DNA of 64,000 nt from Nocardioides conyzicola (GCF_039543825.1 NZ_BAABKM010000002.1:2140133-2204132), one strand, 5' to 3'. Numbered from the stretch's first letter, positions 43,601-52,984 are shown. The notes: generated by a model not told the origin, from the letters alone. Made by a program: numbers and translations.

Positions 43601-44446
43601 TCAGGCGTACGTGTAGAACCCGCGGCCGGTCTTCCGACCGAGCAGCCCGGCGTCGACCATCCGCTGCAGCAGCGGCGGGGCGGCGTACAGCGGCTCCTTG
43701 AACTCGTCGTACAGCGACTCGGCGACGGCCTTGGTGGTGTCCAGACCGATCAGGTCGGCGAGGGCGAGCGGTCCCTGCGGGTGTGCGGCACCCAGCACGA
43801 GCCCGCGGTCGATGTCCTCGGCGGAGGCGAAGCCGGACTCGAACATCCGGATCGCCGAGAGGATGAACGGGATCAGCAGCGCGTTGACCACGAAGCCCGC
43901 CCGGTCCTGGCAGTCGATCGCCTGCTTGCCCAGCGACCCCTCGACCCAGGCGCGCGAGCGCGCGGTCGTGTCCGGCGACGTCAGCAGCGACGGCACCAGC
44001 TCGACGAGCTGCAGCACCGGCACCGGGTTGAAGAAGTGGATGCCGATCACCTGCGTGGGGCGGGAGGTGACCACGCCCAGCTTCATGATCGGGATCGACG
44101 AGGTGTTGGACGCCAGGATCGCGTCCGGCGCCTCGACGATCTCGTCGAGCCGCTTGAAGAGCGCGACCTTCGCCGCCTCGTCCTCCACGATCGCCTCGAC
44201 CACGACGTCGCGGTCGGCGACGGAGCCGAGGTCGGTCTCCACCCGGATCAGCGCGAGCACGTCGCCGGCGGCGTCGATCTTGCCCTTCGCCTCGGCGCGC
44301 TGCAGCGACTTCTCCAGCCGTGCGAGCGCCGCCTTGCCGGCCTCCTCGTTGGACTCCACGACGATGACGTCATGCCCCGCGCGGGCGCTGACCTCGGCGA
44401 TGCCCGACCCCATCAGGCCACCACCGACCACTGCGACGTTCTTCAT
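43601..44446 (-). CDS. 3-hydroxyacyl-CoA (3-hydroxybutyryl-CoA) dehydrogenase
   Basis: A 281-residue NAD-dependent dehydrogenase. Rossmann motif VAVVGGGLMGSGIAEVSARAGHDV near 4-27; catalytic block ASNTSSIPI near 112 and IGIHFFNPVPVLQLVELV near 133, including the catalytic His. The C-terminal dimerisation domain has GFVVNALLIPFILSAI. It matches the Hbd/FadB2 type acting in butyrate or poly-hydroxybutyrate metabolism. Its ATG overlaps the stop of the DUF1992 gene (ATGA), and GGAGAGGGAG provides a strong ribosome site. Confidence 0.93.
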   Translation of the reverse strand: MKNVAVVGGGLMGSGIAEVSARAGHDVIVVESNEEAGKAALARLEKSLQRAEAKGKIDAAGDVLALIRVETDLGSVADRDVVVEAIVEDEAAKVALFKRLDEIVEAPDAILASNTSSIPIMKLGVVTSRPTQVIGIHFFNPVPVLQLVELVPSLLTSPDTTARSRAWVEGSLGKQAIDCQDRAGFVVNALLIPFILSAIRMFESGFASAEDIDRGLVLGAAHPQGPLALADLIGLDTTKAVAESLYDEFKEPLYAAPPLLQRMVDAGLLGRKTGRGFYTYA

Positions 44447-44988
44447 GTGTCTCCCTCTCCAGAAGTACGTCGATTCCACCAGTGCCGCTTCGGCGGCGGT
44501 GCAGCGGGTGCGCTCCTCGGGACCCGGCGGGCCGCCCGCCGCTCCTGCCAGGCGGCGACCGTGGCGTCGACGTCGCGCGGCATCGTGACCAGCGGCGGGC
44601 CGGCGGGAAGCGAGTAGCGCGCCTTGATCACGCGCTCGTTGAAGTCCTCCACCTCGCGGCGTACGTCCTTCTCGACGTTGAGCTTGTCGAGCCGGCCGTC
44701 GAGCTCCGCGTCCTCCTTGCGGAGCGTGACGCTGGGCGGGAGCACGACGATCCGCTCGCGCTCGACCAGCTTCTTGACCCACCAGTCGGGGTCGTGCTCG
44801 CCGCCGAGGCCCTCGATCGGCTTGCCGGCGCCGGCGAGGTTGTCGAAGGCCCCGCGCTCCTGCGCCTGCCGGATCTGCAGGTCCACCCAGGTGCTCTGGT
44901 GCTGGATCCTGGCGGCCGCGGCCGCCCGGTCCGCCTCGCGACTGCGCGGCTGGGCCCGGTCCTGGTCCTGGTCGTCCGGTTGCGGCAT
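44443..44988 (-). CDS. DUF1992 (DnaJ-homologue-like) protein
   Basis: A 181-residue protein with the DUF1992 core WVDLQIRQAQERGAFDNLAGAGKPIEGL near 34-61 and WVKKLVERERI near 68. This domain occurs in DNAJC28-type proteins; its biochemical role is unknown. The C-terminal part is basic and Arg/Trp-rich (RRAARRVPRS). It is coupled to the downstream dehydrogenase by a four-base overlap. Confidence 0.85.
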   Translation of the reverse strand: MPQPDDQDQDRAQPRSREADRAAAAARIQHQSTWVDLQIRQAQERGAFDNLAGAGKPIEGLGGEHDPDWWVKKLVERERIVVLPPSVTLRKEDAELDGRLDKLNVEKDVRREVEDFNERVIKARYSLPAGPPLVTMPRDVDATVAAWQERRAARRVPRSAPAAPPPKRHWWNRRTSGEGDT

Positions 44989-45015
44989 CGGGCATCACCT
45001 CCTGCCCGACCCAGG

Positions 45016-46461
45016 TTACTGAACCAGCGGTAGCGCTGGCTCCTCGGCGATCTGCTTCGGCATCATCAGCAGGGCGAGCGCGGCGAGCAGCGCGGCGACC
45101 GCGCAGATCGTCCACACGGTCATGTAGCCGGACAGCGGCGCGTGGCCCTCGGTCGGGTCGTCGATCGACCCGGTGGCCGACAGGGCGATGGCGAAGACGG
45201 CGGAGGCGATCGCGCCGCCGATGGTCTTCGTCGCGTTGGTCATGCCGGTGGCGAAGCCGGTGCGCTCGGAGGGAGCGGCCGCCGCAGCGGTCGCGGGCAG
45301 GGCGGCGACGAGGGCGCCCGACCCGAGGCCGGCCACCGCCATGTTGATCAGCGCCTGCCAGGTCTCGTGGTGGAAGGGCAGCCACAGGGCGTAGCCGACC
45401 GCGATCAGCACCGACGACATCACGAGGGCGTTGCGCGGCCCGAGCAGGCGCGCGGTCAACGGCAGGGTGAACGCGCCGATCGCGAGGAAGATGACGTAGA
45501 CCCCGATCAGCGTCGACACGAAGCCGGCGCTCGCGCCGAGCCCGTAGCCGGCGACGTCGGGGTCCGTGCGGGCGAAGGTCGACAGCGGGATCTGGGCCCC
45601 GAGCACCGACATGCCGAAGAGGAACGCCGTCAGCTGCACCGGCCACTGGCCGGGCGTCCGCAGCAGGCGTACGTCGACGAGCGGCTCGCCCTGACCGAGC
45701 TCGTAGCGGCCGAAGACGTAGAGCACCACCAGGCCGAGCAGGATCAGCGCCCAGGGGAGCGGGCTGCCGGGGCCCTCGAGCCGGATGGCGATCAGGCCGC
45801 CCATCACCAGGCCGACCGAGGAGGTGAGGAGGACGAGACCACCGCCGTCGATGCCGCCGGTGGCGGTGCCCTCCATGTCCTCGATGCCGAACCAGATCAC
45901 GACGAAGCACAGCGTGACGGCGATCGCCGGGAGCGACAGCAGCGCCGTCATCGACATCACCCCGACCAGCGCGCCGCTGGTGAGCGCCCCGATGATGACG
46001 GCCAGCTCGAGCGCCCCCACCAGGATCGCGGCGGACCGGCGGGTGAGGTGGTGCTGGCGCCCGGTGCCCGCCGTACGCCGGTAGATGATCGCGACCTCGA
46101 GCGGCAGCCACACGACGTACGCACCCTGGAGCGCGGAGCCGACGAGGAAGGTGGCGAAGGACGGCGCGAACGCCATGGTCCACGACCCGAGCGCCGTGAC
46201 GGCGGTCGAGAGCAGCAGCACCTTCTTGTGGCCGACCAGGTCGCCCATCCGGGCGAGCGGCGGCACGACGAGAGCGGAGACGATGAGCTGCGCCGCCTCG
46301 AACCAGTTGACGTCCGCGTCGGCGATGTCGAGGTGGTCGGCGATGTCGCTGAAGATCGGCGTGTAGTAGCCCTGCAGGATGCCGCTGGCCAGCTCCACGC
46401 AGACCAGGAAGCCGACGATCGCGAAGAGGCCCTTGGTCCGCGGATCGGTGAGCGTCGTCAT
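45016..46461 (-). CDS. MFS transporter (14-helix DHA2-like)
   Basis: A 481-residue major facilitator protein with about 14 hydrophobic segments. The loop motif is LARMGDLVGHKKVLLLST near 70. QGAYVVWLPLEVAIIYRR replaces the usual G-rich helix 5 motif. TGFATGMTNATKTIGGAIASAVFA near 395 is the helix-11 antiporter-like block. This architecture is frequent among drug-efflux DHA2 carriers. Its ATG overlaps the stop of the M20 peptidase gene, so both form one operon; the substrate may be linked to that peptidase. Confidence 0.9.
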   Translation of the reverse strand: MTTLTDPRTKGLFAIVGFLVCVELASGILQGYYTPIFSDIADHLDIADADVNWFEAAQLIVSALVVPPLARMGDLVGHKKVLLLSTAVTALGSWTMAFAPSFATFLVGSALQGAYVVWLPLEVAIIYRRTAGTGRQHHLTRRSAAILVGALELAVIIGALTSGALVGVMSMTALLSLPAIAVTLCFVVIWFGIEDMEGTATGGIDGGGLVLLTSSVGLVMGGLIAIRLEGPGSPLPWALILLGLVVLYVFGRYELGQGEPLVDVRLLRTPGQWPVQLTAFLFGMSVLGAQIPLSTFARTDPDVAGYGLGASAGFVSTLIGVYVIFLAIGAFTLPLTARLLGPRNALVMSSVLIAVGYALWLPFHHETWQALINMAVAGLGSGALVAALPATAAAAAPSERTGFATGMTNATKTIGGAIASAVFAIALSATGSIDDPTEGHAPLSGYMTVWTICAVAALLAALALLMMPKQIAEEPALPLVQ

Positions 46462-47783
46462 CCCGGGATCCTTTCGATCAGGCGCTGGTACCAGCGCACG
46501 CCGTCGACGAAGGCGTCGACCCCGAGGTGTTCGTCGTACGAGTGGATCGACTCACGCTGCGCCTTGGTCATCCGGAACGGGGCGAACCGGTAGACCCGGG
46601 AGCAGATCTCCGTGAAGAACCGCGAGTCGGTGGCGGCCATCATGACGTACGGCGACGGGATCGCGTCGGGAAAGACCTCGGTGATCGTCGACTCGATCAG
46701 GCCGAAGGCCTCGTCGTCGTACGGCGAGACCGGGCTCGGCTCGTTCTCCTCCACGACCGTGATCTGGACCTGGTCGTCGTCGATCGCCTTGCGGACGTGC
46801 TCGAGCACGCCGGCGACGGTGTCGCCGACCATGATCCGGATGTTGACGCCGGCCTTGGCGGTCGACGCGATCACGTTGAGCGCGGGGGAGCCGGAGAGCG
46901 TGGTGATCGCGAACGTGGTCCGCGTCATCGCAGCCGGCTCGGCGCCGGCCGCGATGAGGGCGCGGGTCAGCACCGGCCGCATCCTCTCGGCGTTGGCCAG
47001 CAGCGGCCGGAGCGGGCGGGAGGCGTGGGGGGCCATCCGCCGCAGCAGCTCGAGAGTGGGGTCGGGGACGCTCGCGGCCATCTGGTGGCGGTCGAGCCGG
47101 GTGAGTGCCTTGGCCAGCCGCACCGTGGGGCCGTTGCGCTGGGGGGTCGAGGCGTGACCGCCGCGACCGTCCACGCGGAGCTCGAGCGACGTGACGCCCT
47201 TCTCGGTGACGCCGACGACGCCGACCGGGGCGGAGACGCCCGGGAACGCCTCGGACGCGATCGCGCCACCCTCGTCGACCACGAACCACGGGGTGACGCC
47301 GCGGCGCCGCAGCTCCTCGACCGCGAGGACGGCCGACGTGCCGGAGACCTCCTCGTTGCAGCCGAACGAGAGCCACACGTCCTGCTCCGGGACGAACCCC
47401 TGCCCCAGGAGCGTCTCGACGGCCACGCAGATGGCCACCAGCTCGCCCTTGTCGTCGAGGGTGCCCCGGCCCCAGATGGCGCCGTCGTGGATCTCCGCGC
47501 CGAAGGGCGGGTGCTGCCACGGCGCGTCCTCCTCGACGGGGACGACGTCGAGGTGGGCCATCAGCACCACCGGTCGGTCGGTGCTGCGGCCGGCCCAGTG
47601 GAAGAGCAGGCCGTGGGTGTCGACGCGGGTCAGCTCGAGCTCCTCGTGGAGCAGTGGGAACTGCCGCGCGAGCTCCGCGACGAACGCGTCGAACGCGGCC
47701 ACGTCGACGAGGTCCGGGTCCCGGTGGGAGACCGTGGGGATGCGGACCAGGGCCTGCAGCTGGGCGACGGCGGGATCGATCAC
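46458..47783 (-). CDS. M20-family zinc peptidase/amidase
   Basis: A 441-residue metallohydrolase, longer-form like PM20D1/carboxypeptidase S. Metal ligands: MAHLDVVPV near 75, GRGTLDDKG near 105 (bridging Asp), SFGCNEEVSG near 140 (catalytic Glu-Glu) and a late His near 418 (ESIHSYDEHLGV). It starts at GTG. On the minus strand TACTGT (47795-47790) lies 6 bases before the GTG, so the message is probably leaderless, and the 16-bp hut-like box (47808-47823) covers its -35 region. That suggests co-regulation with hutH and hutU. Substrate could be a dipeptide or N-acyl amino acid. Confidence 0.88.
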   Translation of the reverse strand: MIDPAVAQLQALVRIPTVSHRDPDLVDVAAFDAFVAELARQFPLLHEELELTRVDTHGLLFHWAGRSTDRPVVLMAHLDVVPVEEDAPWQHPPFGAEIHDGAIWGRGTLDDKGELVAICVAVETLLGQGFVPEQDVWLSFGCNEEVSGTSAVLAVEELRRRGVTPWFVVDEGGAIASEAFPGVSAPVGVVGVTEKGVTSLELRVDGRGGHASTPQRNGPTVRLAKALTRLDRHQMAASVPDPTLELLRRMAPHASRPLRPLLANAERMRPVLTRALIAAGAEPAAMTRTTFAITTLSGSPALNVIASTAKAGVNIRIMVGDTVAGVLEHVRKAIDDDQVQITVVEENEPSPVSPYDDEAFGLIESTITEVFPDAIPSPYVMMAATDSRFFTEICSRVYRFAPFRMTKAQRESIHSYDEHLGVDAFVDGVRWYQRLIERIPG

Positions 47784-47807
47784 GCGAGCACAGTAGACCG
47801 CCCGAGG

Positions 47808-47823
47808 GTCTCGGATGCGAGAC
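47808..47823. promoter_or_regulatory. Shared 16-bp hut-like box upstream of the M20 peptidase/MFS operon
   Basis: GTCTCGGATGCGAGAC, differing by two bases from the box before hutH. It is centred on the predicted -35 of the leaderless M20 promoter, 25 bases from the GTG. Confidence 0.55.
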
Positions 47824-47856
47824 CGTGGGTCGGTGTGGCTCGTTGACCGGCGGTCG

Positions 47857-48483
47857 CTACGCCGATGGACTGGTGGGGTGCCCCCAGCTGCCGCGATGGA
47901 CCAGGTCGGCGATCGGCTTGCGGGCGCGCCGGGTGGGCGAGCCCTTCGCGCCCTCGGCGGTCGCGGCGTGGCCGATGGTCACGACGCCGACCGGGTCGAA
48001 GTCGTCCGGGATGCCGAACGTCTCGCGCACGGCGGCGTCCTTCTCCGGTGGGATGCCGATGAAGCAGGAGCCGAGCCCGGCGTCGGTGGCCGTCTGCAGG
48101 ATCAGGAGCGCGGCCATCGCGGTGTCCATGTCCCAGAACGGCTTCGGCCAGCGCGCCTCGTCCTCGTCGGTCCAGCCCTTGTCGCCCTCGGCGTACCGGC
48201 TCAGGTAGGCGGCCTTGCTGGAGCACGGCAGGATCACGACCGGCGCCTTCATCATCCCGGTCAGCCACTCGTCGGGCTCGTCGATGTCGTCGGCGGCGGC
48301 CACCCAGAACCGCCGTACGTCGTCGGGGGTGTCGAGCACCAGGAACGCCCAGCCCTGGCTGAAGCCCGCGTTGGGGGCGCGCGTCGCGTTGCGCAGCGAC
48401 AGGTCCACGATGGCAGGGTCGACCGGGTCGGTCGTGTAGTTGCGGACCATCTTGCGGTGACGGACGACGTCCTGGAATTCCAT
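47857..48483 (-). CDS. Nitroreductase-family flavoprotein
   Basis: A 208-residue FMN oxidoreductase. MEFQDVVRHRKMVRNY at the N-terminus carries the FMN-phosphate arginines (RHRKMVRNY); NATRAPNAGFSQGWAFLVL near 33 and GLGSCFIGIPPE near 134 are typical. The C-terminal RRARKPIADLVHRGSWG matches actinobacterial nitroreductases. The ATG at 48483 lies only 10 bases from the divergent GTG of the AllC-like gene. Physiological substrate unknown. Confidence 0.9.
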   Translation of the reverse strand: MEFQDVVRHRKMVRNYTTDPVDPAIVDLSLRNATRAPNAGFSQGWAFLVLDTPDDVRRFWVAAADDIDEPDEWLTGMMKAPVVILPCSSKAAYLSRYAEGDKGWTDEDEARWPKPFWDMDTAMAALLILQTATDAGLGSCFIGIPPEKDAAVRETFGIPDDFDPVGVVTIGHAATAEGAKGSPTRRARKPIADLVHRGSWGHPTSPSA

Positions 48484-48493
48484 GGAGTGAAGA

Positions 48494-49678
48494 GTGCCTG
48501 ACGACTTCGAGCGGATGTGGACCGACCTCGCCCCGGTGGGACGGTCCACTGCCTCCGGTGGCTACTTCCGGCAGCCGTTCACGACCCCGGAGCGCGAGCT
48601 GTCGGCGTGGTTCGTCGAGCAGTGCACCGCCCGCGGACTGCGGGTGGAGAGCGACGACTTCGGCAACGTCGTCGGCTGGTGGGACACCGGCTCCGGCCCT
48701 GCGGTCCTCACCGGCTCGCACCTCGACTCGGTGCTCGACGGCGGGGCGTACGACGGCCCGCTCGGTGTCGTCTCCGCGCTGGCGGCCGTCGACCTGATGC
48801 GCGCGCGTGGCGTCGTGCCGACCCGCCCGGTCGGCGTGTCGGTGTTCGTGGAGGAGGAGGGGTCGCGGTTCGGGCTCGCGTGCCTGGGGTCGCGGCTGGC
48901 GACGGGCGTCCTGGACTGGGACGCGGCGCGGGTGCTGACCGACCGTGACGGCGTGGCGCTCGGCGACGTCGTGGCGGGCGGGTCGTCGTCGTTGCTGGCG
49001 TCCGTCGGCACCTTCGTCGAGCTGCACGTCGAGCAGGGCCGCGACCTCGTGGACCGGGGGGCAGCGGTCGGGGTGGCGAGCGAGATCTGGCCGCACGGGC
49101 GCTATCGCTTCGACTTCACCGGGGCCGCCAACCACGCCGGGACCACGCGGATGGAGGACCGTGAGGACCCGATGCTGACCTACGCGATGACCGTGCTCGC
49201 GGCCAACAAGCAGGCGCGGCTGGCCGGCCAGCGGGCGACCTTCGGGCGGGTGGCGGTGGAGCCCAACGGGACCAACGCCGTGCCGTCGAGCGTGACCGCG
49301 TGGCTCGACGCGCGCTGCTCGACCGACGACGCGCTCGCCGAGCTGGTGTCGGTGATCTCGGCCCAGGCGTCCGACCGGGCGTCGCGCGACGGCACGTCGC
49401 TGGTGGTGACCGCCGAGTCGGTGTCGTCGTCGGTCGCGTTCGACCCCGCCCTCGCCGCGGCCGTCGCCGCCGACCACGAGGGCGGCGACTGGCCGGTCAT
49501 CCCGACCCAGGCCGGTCACGACGCCGGCATCCTGTCCGCGGCCGGCATCCCGACCGCGATGCTCTTCGTCCGCAACCCGACCGGGATCTCGCACTCCCCG
49601 CTCGAGCAGGCGTCGATCCCCGACTGCCTGGTGGGTGTCTCCGCCCTCGCGGACACGCTGGAGAGGCTGACCGCATGA
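48494..49678 (+). CDS. AllC-like Zn amidase (M20 hydantoinase/carbamoylase family) in the hut operon
   Basis: A 394-residue amidohydrolase of the allantoate amidohydrolase/N-carbamoylase group. Metal-binding GSHLDSVLDGGAYDGPLGV near 74-92, FVEEEGSRFG near 117, ELHVEQG near 176 and the C-terminal GHDAGILS are present. It is the first gene of an operon with hutF and hutI, coupled by ATGA overlap. By memory, streptomycete hut clusters show the same order. Because no HutG is present, the inferred role is removal of formyl from N-formyl-L-glutamate. A start at ATG 48515 is an alternative that leaves more room for a promoter. Confidence 0.85.
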   Translation: MPDDFERMWTDLAPVGRSTASGGYFRQPFTTPERELSAWFVEQCTARGLRVESDDFGNVVGWWDTGSGPAVLTGSHLDSVLDGGAYDGPLGVVSALAAVDLMRARGVVPTRPVGVSVFVEEEGSRFGLACLGSRLATGVLDWDAARVLTDRDGVALGDVVAGGSSSLLASVGTFVELHVEQGRDLVDRGAAVGVASEIWPHGRYRFDFTGAANHAGTTRMEDREDPMLTYAMTVLAANKQARLAGQRATFGRVAVEPNGTNAVPSSVTAWLDARCSTDDALAELVSVISAQASDRASRDGTSLVVTAESVSSSVAFDPALAAAVAADHEGGDWPVIPTQAGHDAGILSAAGIPTAMLFVRNPTGISHSPLEQASIPDCLVGVSALADTLERLTA

Positions 49679-51024
49679 GCTCGGCGTACCTCTTGGAGCG
49701 CGCCTGGGTGGACGGCGCCGTCCTCGACGACGTGCTGGTGGAGATCGAGGACGGTCGGTTCGTGGGGGTTTCACCGGCTGACCGCCGAAACCCGCACGAC
49801 ACGCCGAGCGGCGACGGCGTGTCGCGCGGGGGTCGGCGGCCGACCGGTGAAACCCGCAGGCTCCCCGGCCTCACTCTCCCTGGCCTCGCCAACTGCCACA
49901 GCCACGCCTTCCACCGCGCGCTGCGGGGGCGGACCCAGCGCGAGCGCGGCACGTTCTGGACCTGGCGGGAGCAGATGTACGGCGTGGCCGGGCGGCTCGA
50001 CCCGGACAGCTACTTCGCCCTCGCCCGGGCGACGTACCGCGAGATGGTCGCGGCCGGGATCACCAGCGTCGGGGAGTTCCACTACCTGCACCACCAGCCC
50101 GACGGCACGCCGTACGCCGACCCCAACGCGATGGGGCACGCGCTGGTGATGGCGGCGCAGGAGGCCGGGATCCGGATCAGCCTGCTGGACACCTGCTACC
50201 TCAGCAGCGGGTTCGGCCGCGCGCCCGAGGGGGCCCAGGTCCGCTACACCGACGGCGACGCCGCGCGGTGGGCGGAGCGGATGGCCGCGATCGAGCACCC
50301 GCACGTCGGCGCCGCGATCCACTCCGTCCGCGCGGTGCCGCGCGAGCAGCTCGCGACGGTCGTCGAGGCGGCCCAGGGGAGACCGCTGCACGTCCACCTC
50401 TCGGAGCAGGTCGCCGAGAACGACGCCTGCCTCGCGACGTACGGCGTCACCCCGACCCAGCTGCTCCACGACGCCGGTGCCCTCGGGCCCCGCACCACGG
50501 CCGTGCACGCCACCCACCTCACCGGTGCCGACATCACCCACCTCGGCACCACGCGGACCCGCGCCTGCTTCTGCCCGACCACCGAGCGCGACCTCGGCGA
50601 CGGCATCGGGCCCGGCCGCGCCCTCGAGCGGGCCGGCGCGACGATCACCCTCGGCTCCGACAGCCACGCGGTCATCGACCTCCTCGAGGAGATGCGCGCC
50701 CTCGAGATGGACGAGCGGCTCGCCACCCAGCAGCGCGGCCACTGGACCGCCGCCGAGCTGCTCGCCGCGGGCACCGCCCACGAGTCGATCGGGTTCGCGG
50801 ACGCCGGCTCCATCGCCGTCGGCCAGCGCGCCGACCTGGTCACGATCGACACCACCAGCACGCGGACCGCCGGGACCGGCGCCGACGAGGCCACCGCCGT
50901 CTTCGCCGCCACCGCCGCCGACGTCACGCACGTGGTCGTCGACGGCCAGGTGGTCGCCACCCGCGACGACCACGAGGACATCGGCCGCGAGCTCGCGGCC
51001 GCGATCGGCAGACTGCTCCCATGA
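49675..51024 (+). CDS. hutF: Formimidoylglutamate deiminase, carrying an in-frame palindromic insert
   Basis: A 449-residue amidohydrolase converting N-formimidoyl-L-glutamate to N-formyl-L-glutamate and ammonia. Family motifs: [19 protein letters not shown] near 63-81 (Zn HxH), [19 protein letters not shown] near 240, HATHLTGAD, and [11 protein letters not shown] near 322 (Asp ligand). Residues about 31-60 are not family sequence: they are encoded by a 90-base palindromic element that also occurs at 7414-7486. The insert lies in a variable loop before the first metal ligands and keeps the frame, so activity is probably retained. The ATG overlaps the AllC-like stop. Confidence 0.92.
   Translation: MSSAYLLERAWVDGAVLDDVLVEIEDGRFVGVSPADRRNPHDTPSGDGVSRGGRRPTGETRRLPGLTLPGLANCHSHAFHRALRGRTQRERGTFWTWREQMYGVAGRLDPDSYFALARATYREMVAAGITSVGEFHYLHHQPDGTPYADPNAMGHALVMAAQEAGIRISLLDTCYLSSGFGRAPEGAQVRYTDGDAARWAERMAAIEHPHVGAAIHSVRAVPREQLATVVEAAQGRPLHVHLSEQVAENDACLATYGVTPTQLLHDAGALGPRTTAVHATHLTGADITHLGTTRTRACFCPTTERDLGDGIGPGRALERAGATITLGSDSHAVIDLLEEMRALEMDERLATQQRGHWTAAELLAAGTAHESIGFADAGSIAVGQRADLVTIDTTSTRTAGTGADEATAVFAATAADVTHVVVDGQVVATRDDHEDIGRELAAAIGRLLP
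49766..49855. repeat. Palindromic repeat element, family A, inside hutF
   Basis: Ninety bases bounded by GGGTTTCACCGG (49766-49777) and its complement CCGGTGAAACCC (49844-49855). An inner hairpin starts with GAAACCCGCACGACACGCCG (49787-49806), identical to 7439-7458, then an 8-base loop and CGGCGTGTCGCGCGGG (49815-49830), one mismatch from the intergenic copy. Length is 30 codons, so the host frame is kept. Confidence 0.85.
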
Positions 51025-52187
51025 CGAGCACCGTGATCACCCACATCGGCGAGCTGGTCACCAACGACCCGGACGCCACGGACCTCCTCGGCGCCATCGA
51101 GCACGCGGCGCTCGTCATCGAGGGCACGAAGGTCGCCTGGGTCGGCCCGGCCGCCGACGCCCCGCCGGCCGACGAGCAGTACGACGCCGGCGGCCGCGCC
51201 GTCCTCCCCGGTTTCGTCGACTCCCACTCGCACCTGGTCTTCGCCGGCGACCGGTCCCAGGAGTTCGCGGCCCGGATGACCGGCACGCCGTACGCCGCGG
51301 GCGGCATCCGCACCACCGTCGCCGCCACCCGCGCCGCCACCGACGAGCAGCTCACCGCCCACGTCGCCCGCCTGGTCGCGGAGATGCGCCGGCAGGGCAC
51401 CACCACCGTCGAGATCAAGAGCGGCTACGGCCTGACCGTGCGGGACGAGGCCCGGAGCCTCGCCGTCGCGCGGCAGTTCACCGAGGAGACGACGTTCCTC
51501 GGCGCCCACGTCGTGCCGGAGGGAGATCCGGGGGACTACGTCGACCTCGTCACCGGCCCCATGCTCGACGCGGCCAAGGAGCACGCCCGCTGGATCGACG
51601 TCTTCTGCGAGCAGGGCGCCTTCGACGAGGACCAGGCGCGCGCGATCCTCGCCGCCGGTGCCGCTGCCGGGCTGCGCGGGCGGCTGCACGCCAACCAGCT
51701 GACCTACGGCCCGGGCGTCCGCCTGGCCGCCGAGCTCGGCCTGGTCGCGGTCGACCACTGCACCTACCTCGCCGACGAGGACGTCGCCGCGCTGCGCGAC
51801 TCCGGCACCATCGCGACCCTGCTGCCCGGTGTCGAGTTCTCGACCAAGCAGCCCTACCCCGACGCGCGGCGGCTGATCGACGCCGGCGTGACGGTGGCGC
51901 TCGCCTCCGACTGCAACCCGGGCTCCTGCTTCACCAGCTCGCTGCCGCTCTGCATCGCCCTCGCCGTCCGCGAGATGGGCATGTCGCCCGCCGAGGCCGT
52001 CCACGCCGCGACGTACGTCGGCGCCCAGGCCCTCGACCGCGACGACGTCGGCACCCTCACCGTCGGCAGTCGCGCCGACCTGATGGTGCTCGACGCCCCG
52101 AGCCACGTGCACCTCGCCTACCGCCCCGGCGTCCCGCTCGTCGCCGCCACCTGGGTCGGTGGCCGCCCCGTCGTCACCGGAGGGTGA
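51021..52187 (+). CDS. hutI: Imidazolonepropionase
   Basis: A 388-residue amidohydrolase converting 4-imidazolone-5-propionate to N-formimidoyl-L-glutamate, the third step of histidine catabolism. Motifs: [17 protein letters not shown] near 61 (metal HxH), [12 protein letters not shown] near 130, [22 protein letters not shown] near 225, VDHCTYL and [17 protein letters not shown] near 294 (Asp ligand), all as in HutI. The ATG overlaps the hutF stop (ATGA). It is last in the AllC-like/hutF/hutI operon. Confidence 0.96.
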   Translation: MTSTVITHIGELVTNDPDATDLLGAIEHAALVIEGTKVAWVGPAADAPPADEQYDAGGRAVLPGFVDSHSHLVFAGDRSQEFAARMTGTPYAAGGIRTTVAATRAATDEQLTAHVARLVAEMRRQGTTTVEIKSGYGLTVRDEARSLAVARQFTEETTFLGAHVVPEGDPGDYVDLVTGPMLDAAKEHARWIDVFCEQGAFDEDQARAILAAGAAAGLRGRLHANQLTYGPGVRLAAELGLVAVDHCTYLADEDVAALRDSGTIATLLPGVEFSTKQPYPDARRLIDAGVTVALASDCNPGSCFTSSLPLCIALAVREMGMSPAEAVHAATYVGAQALDRDDVGTLTVGSRADLMVLDAPSHVHLAYRPGVPLVAATWVGGRPVVTGG

Positions 52188-52227
52188 GCCGCGTGGGCAC
52201 CGATGAGTTTCGCCTGCTCCACCGATC

Positions 52228-52878
52228 ATGGTGTCCATGAAGCTGCTCCTCACCTCCGGTGGCGTCACCAACCCGTCCATCGAGGCCGCACTGGTCGACC
52301 TGCTGGGCAAGCCGATCGCCGACGCCACCGCGCTCTGCGTCCCGACCGCGCAGTGGGGACACCCGATGTGCGGTCCCACCTCGGTGCGGCGGTTCGTCGT
52401 CGGCGGGCTGCCGGACCTGGGCTGGGGGTCGGTGGGCCTGCTCGAGCTCACGGCGCTGCCCACGATCGACCCGGAGCGCTGGGTCCCCTGGGTCCGTGAG
52501 GCCGACGTCCTGCTGGTCGACGGGGGCGACGCGACGTACCTCTGCCACTGGCTGCGGGAGTCCGGCCTCGCGGACCTGCTGCCGTCCCTGACCGAGACGG
52601 TGTGGGTGGGCGTCAGCGCCGGCAGCATGGTGCTGACCCCGCGGATCGGCGACCTCTTCGTCGAGTGGGCGGGCGCACCGGACGACCGCACGCTCGGTGT
52701 CGTCGACTTCTCGATCTTCCCGCACCTGGACGTGTTCCCGGACAACACCCTGGCTGCAGCGCACGAGTGGGCCGCCGGCATCGGCGGGCCGGCGTACGTC
52801 CTCGACGACGAGAGCGCCGTCCGCGTGGTCGACGGCGAGGTCGACGTCGTCTCCGAGGGGCAGTGGCACCGCCTCTGA
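52228..52878 (+). CDS. Peptidase S51-like (PepE/cyanophycinase-type) protein
   Basis: A 216-residue class-I glutamine-amidotransferase-like fold protein of the peptidase E group. MKLLLTSGGVTNPSIEAAL opens it; VLLVDGGDATYLCHWLRESG near 91 and the nucleophile elbow VWVGVSAGSM near 127, with the catalytic Ser, are diagnostic. FSIFPHLDVFPDNT near 160 probably carries the His. Members cleave Asp-X dipeptides or cyanophycin, but many relatives are uncharacterised. Two start codons (ATG 52228 or 52237) are possible; the ribosome site is weak. Confidence 0.83.
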   Translation: MVSMKLLLTSGGVTNPSIEAALVDLLGKPIADATALCVPTAQWGHPMCGPTSVRRFVVGGLPDLGWGSVGLLELTALPTIDPERWVPWVREADVLLVDGGDATYLCHWLRESGLADLLPSLTETVWVGVSAGSMVLTPRIGDLFVEWAGAPDDRTLGVVDFSIFPHLDVFPDNTLAAAHEWAAGIGGPAYVLDDESAVRVVDGEVDVVSEGQWHRL

Positions 52879-52984
52879 GGCGCTCTAAGGCCGCTGGGGA
52901 CCTCAGATAGGGCTCCTGCCCGATGTGCCGGCCTACCTCAGACGACGAACCTCGTCTCATCACCGAGGAGCTGAGGAGCCCACC

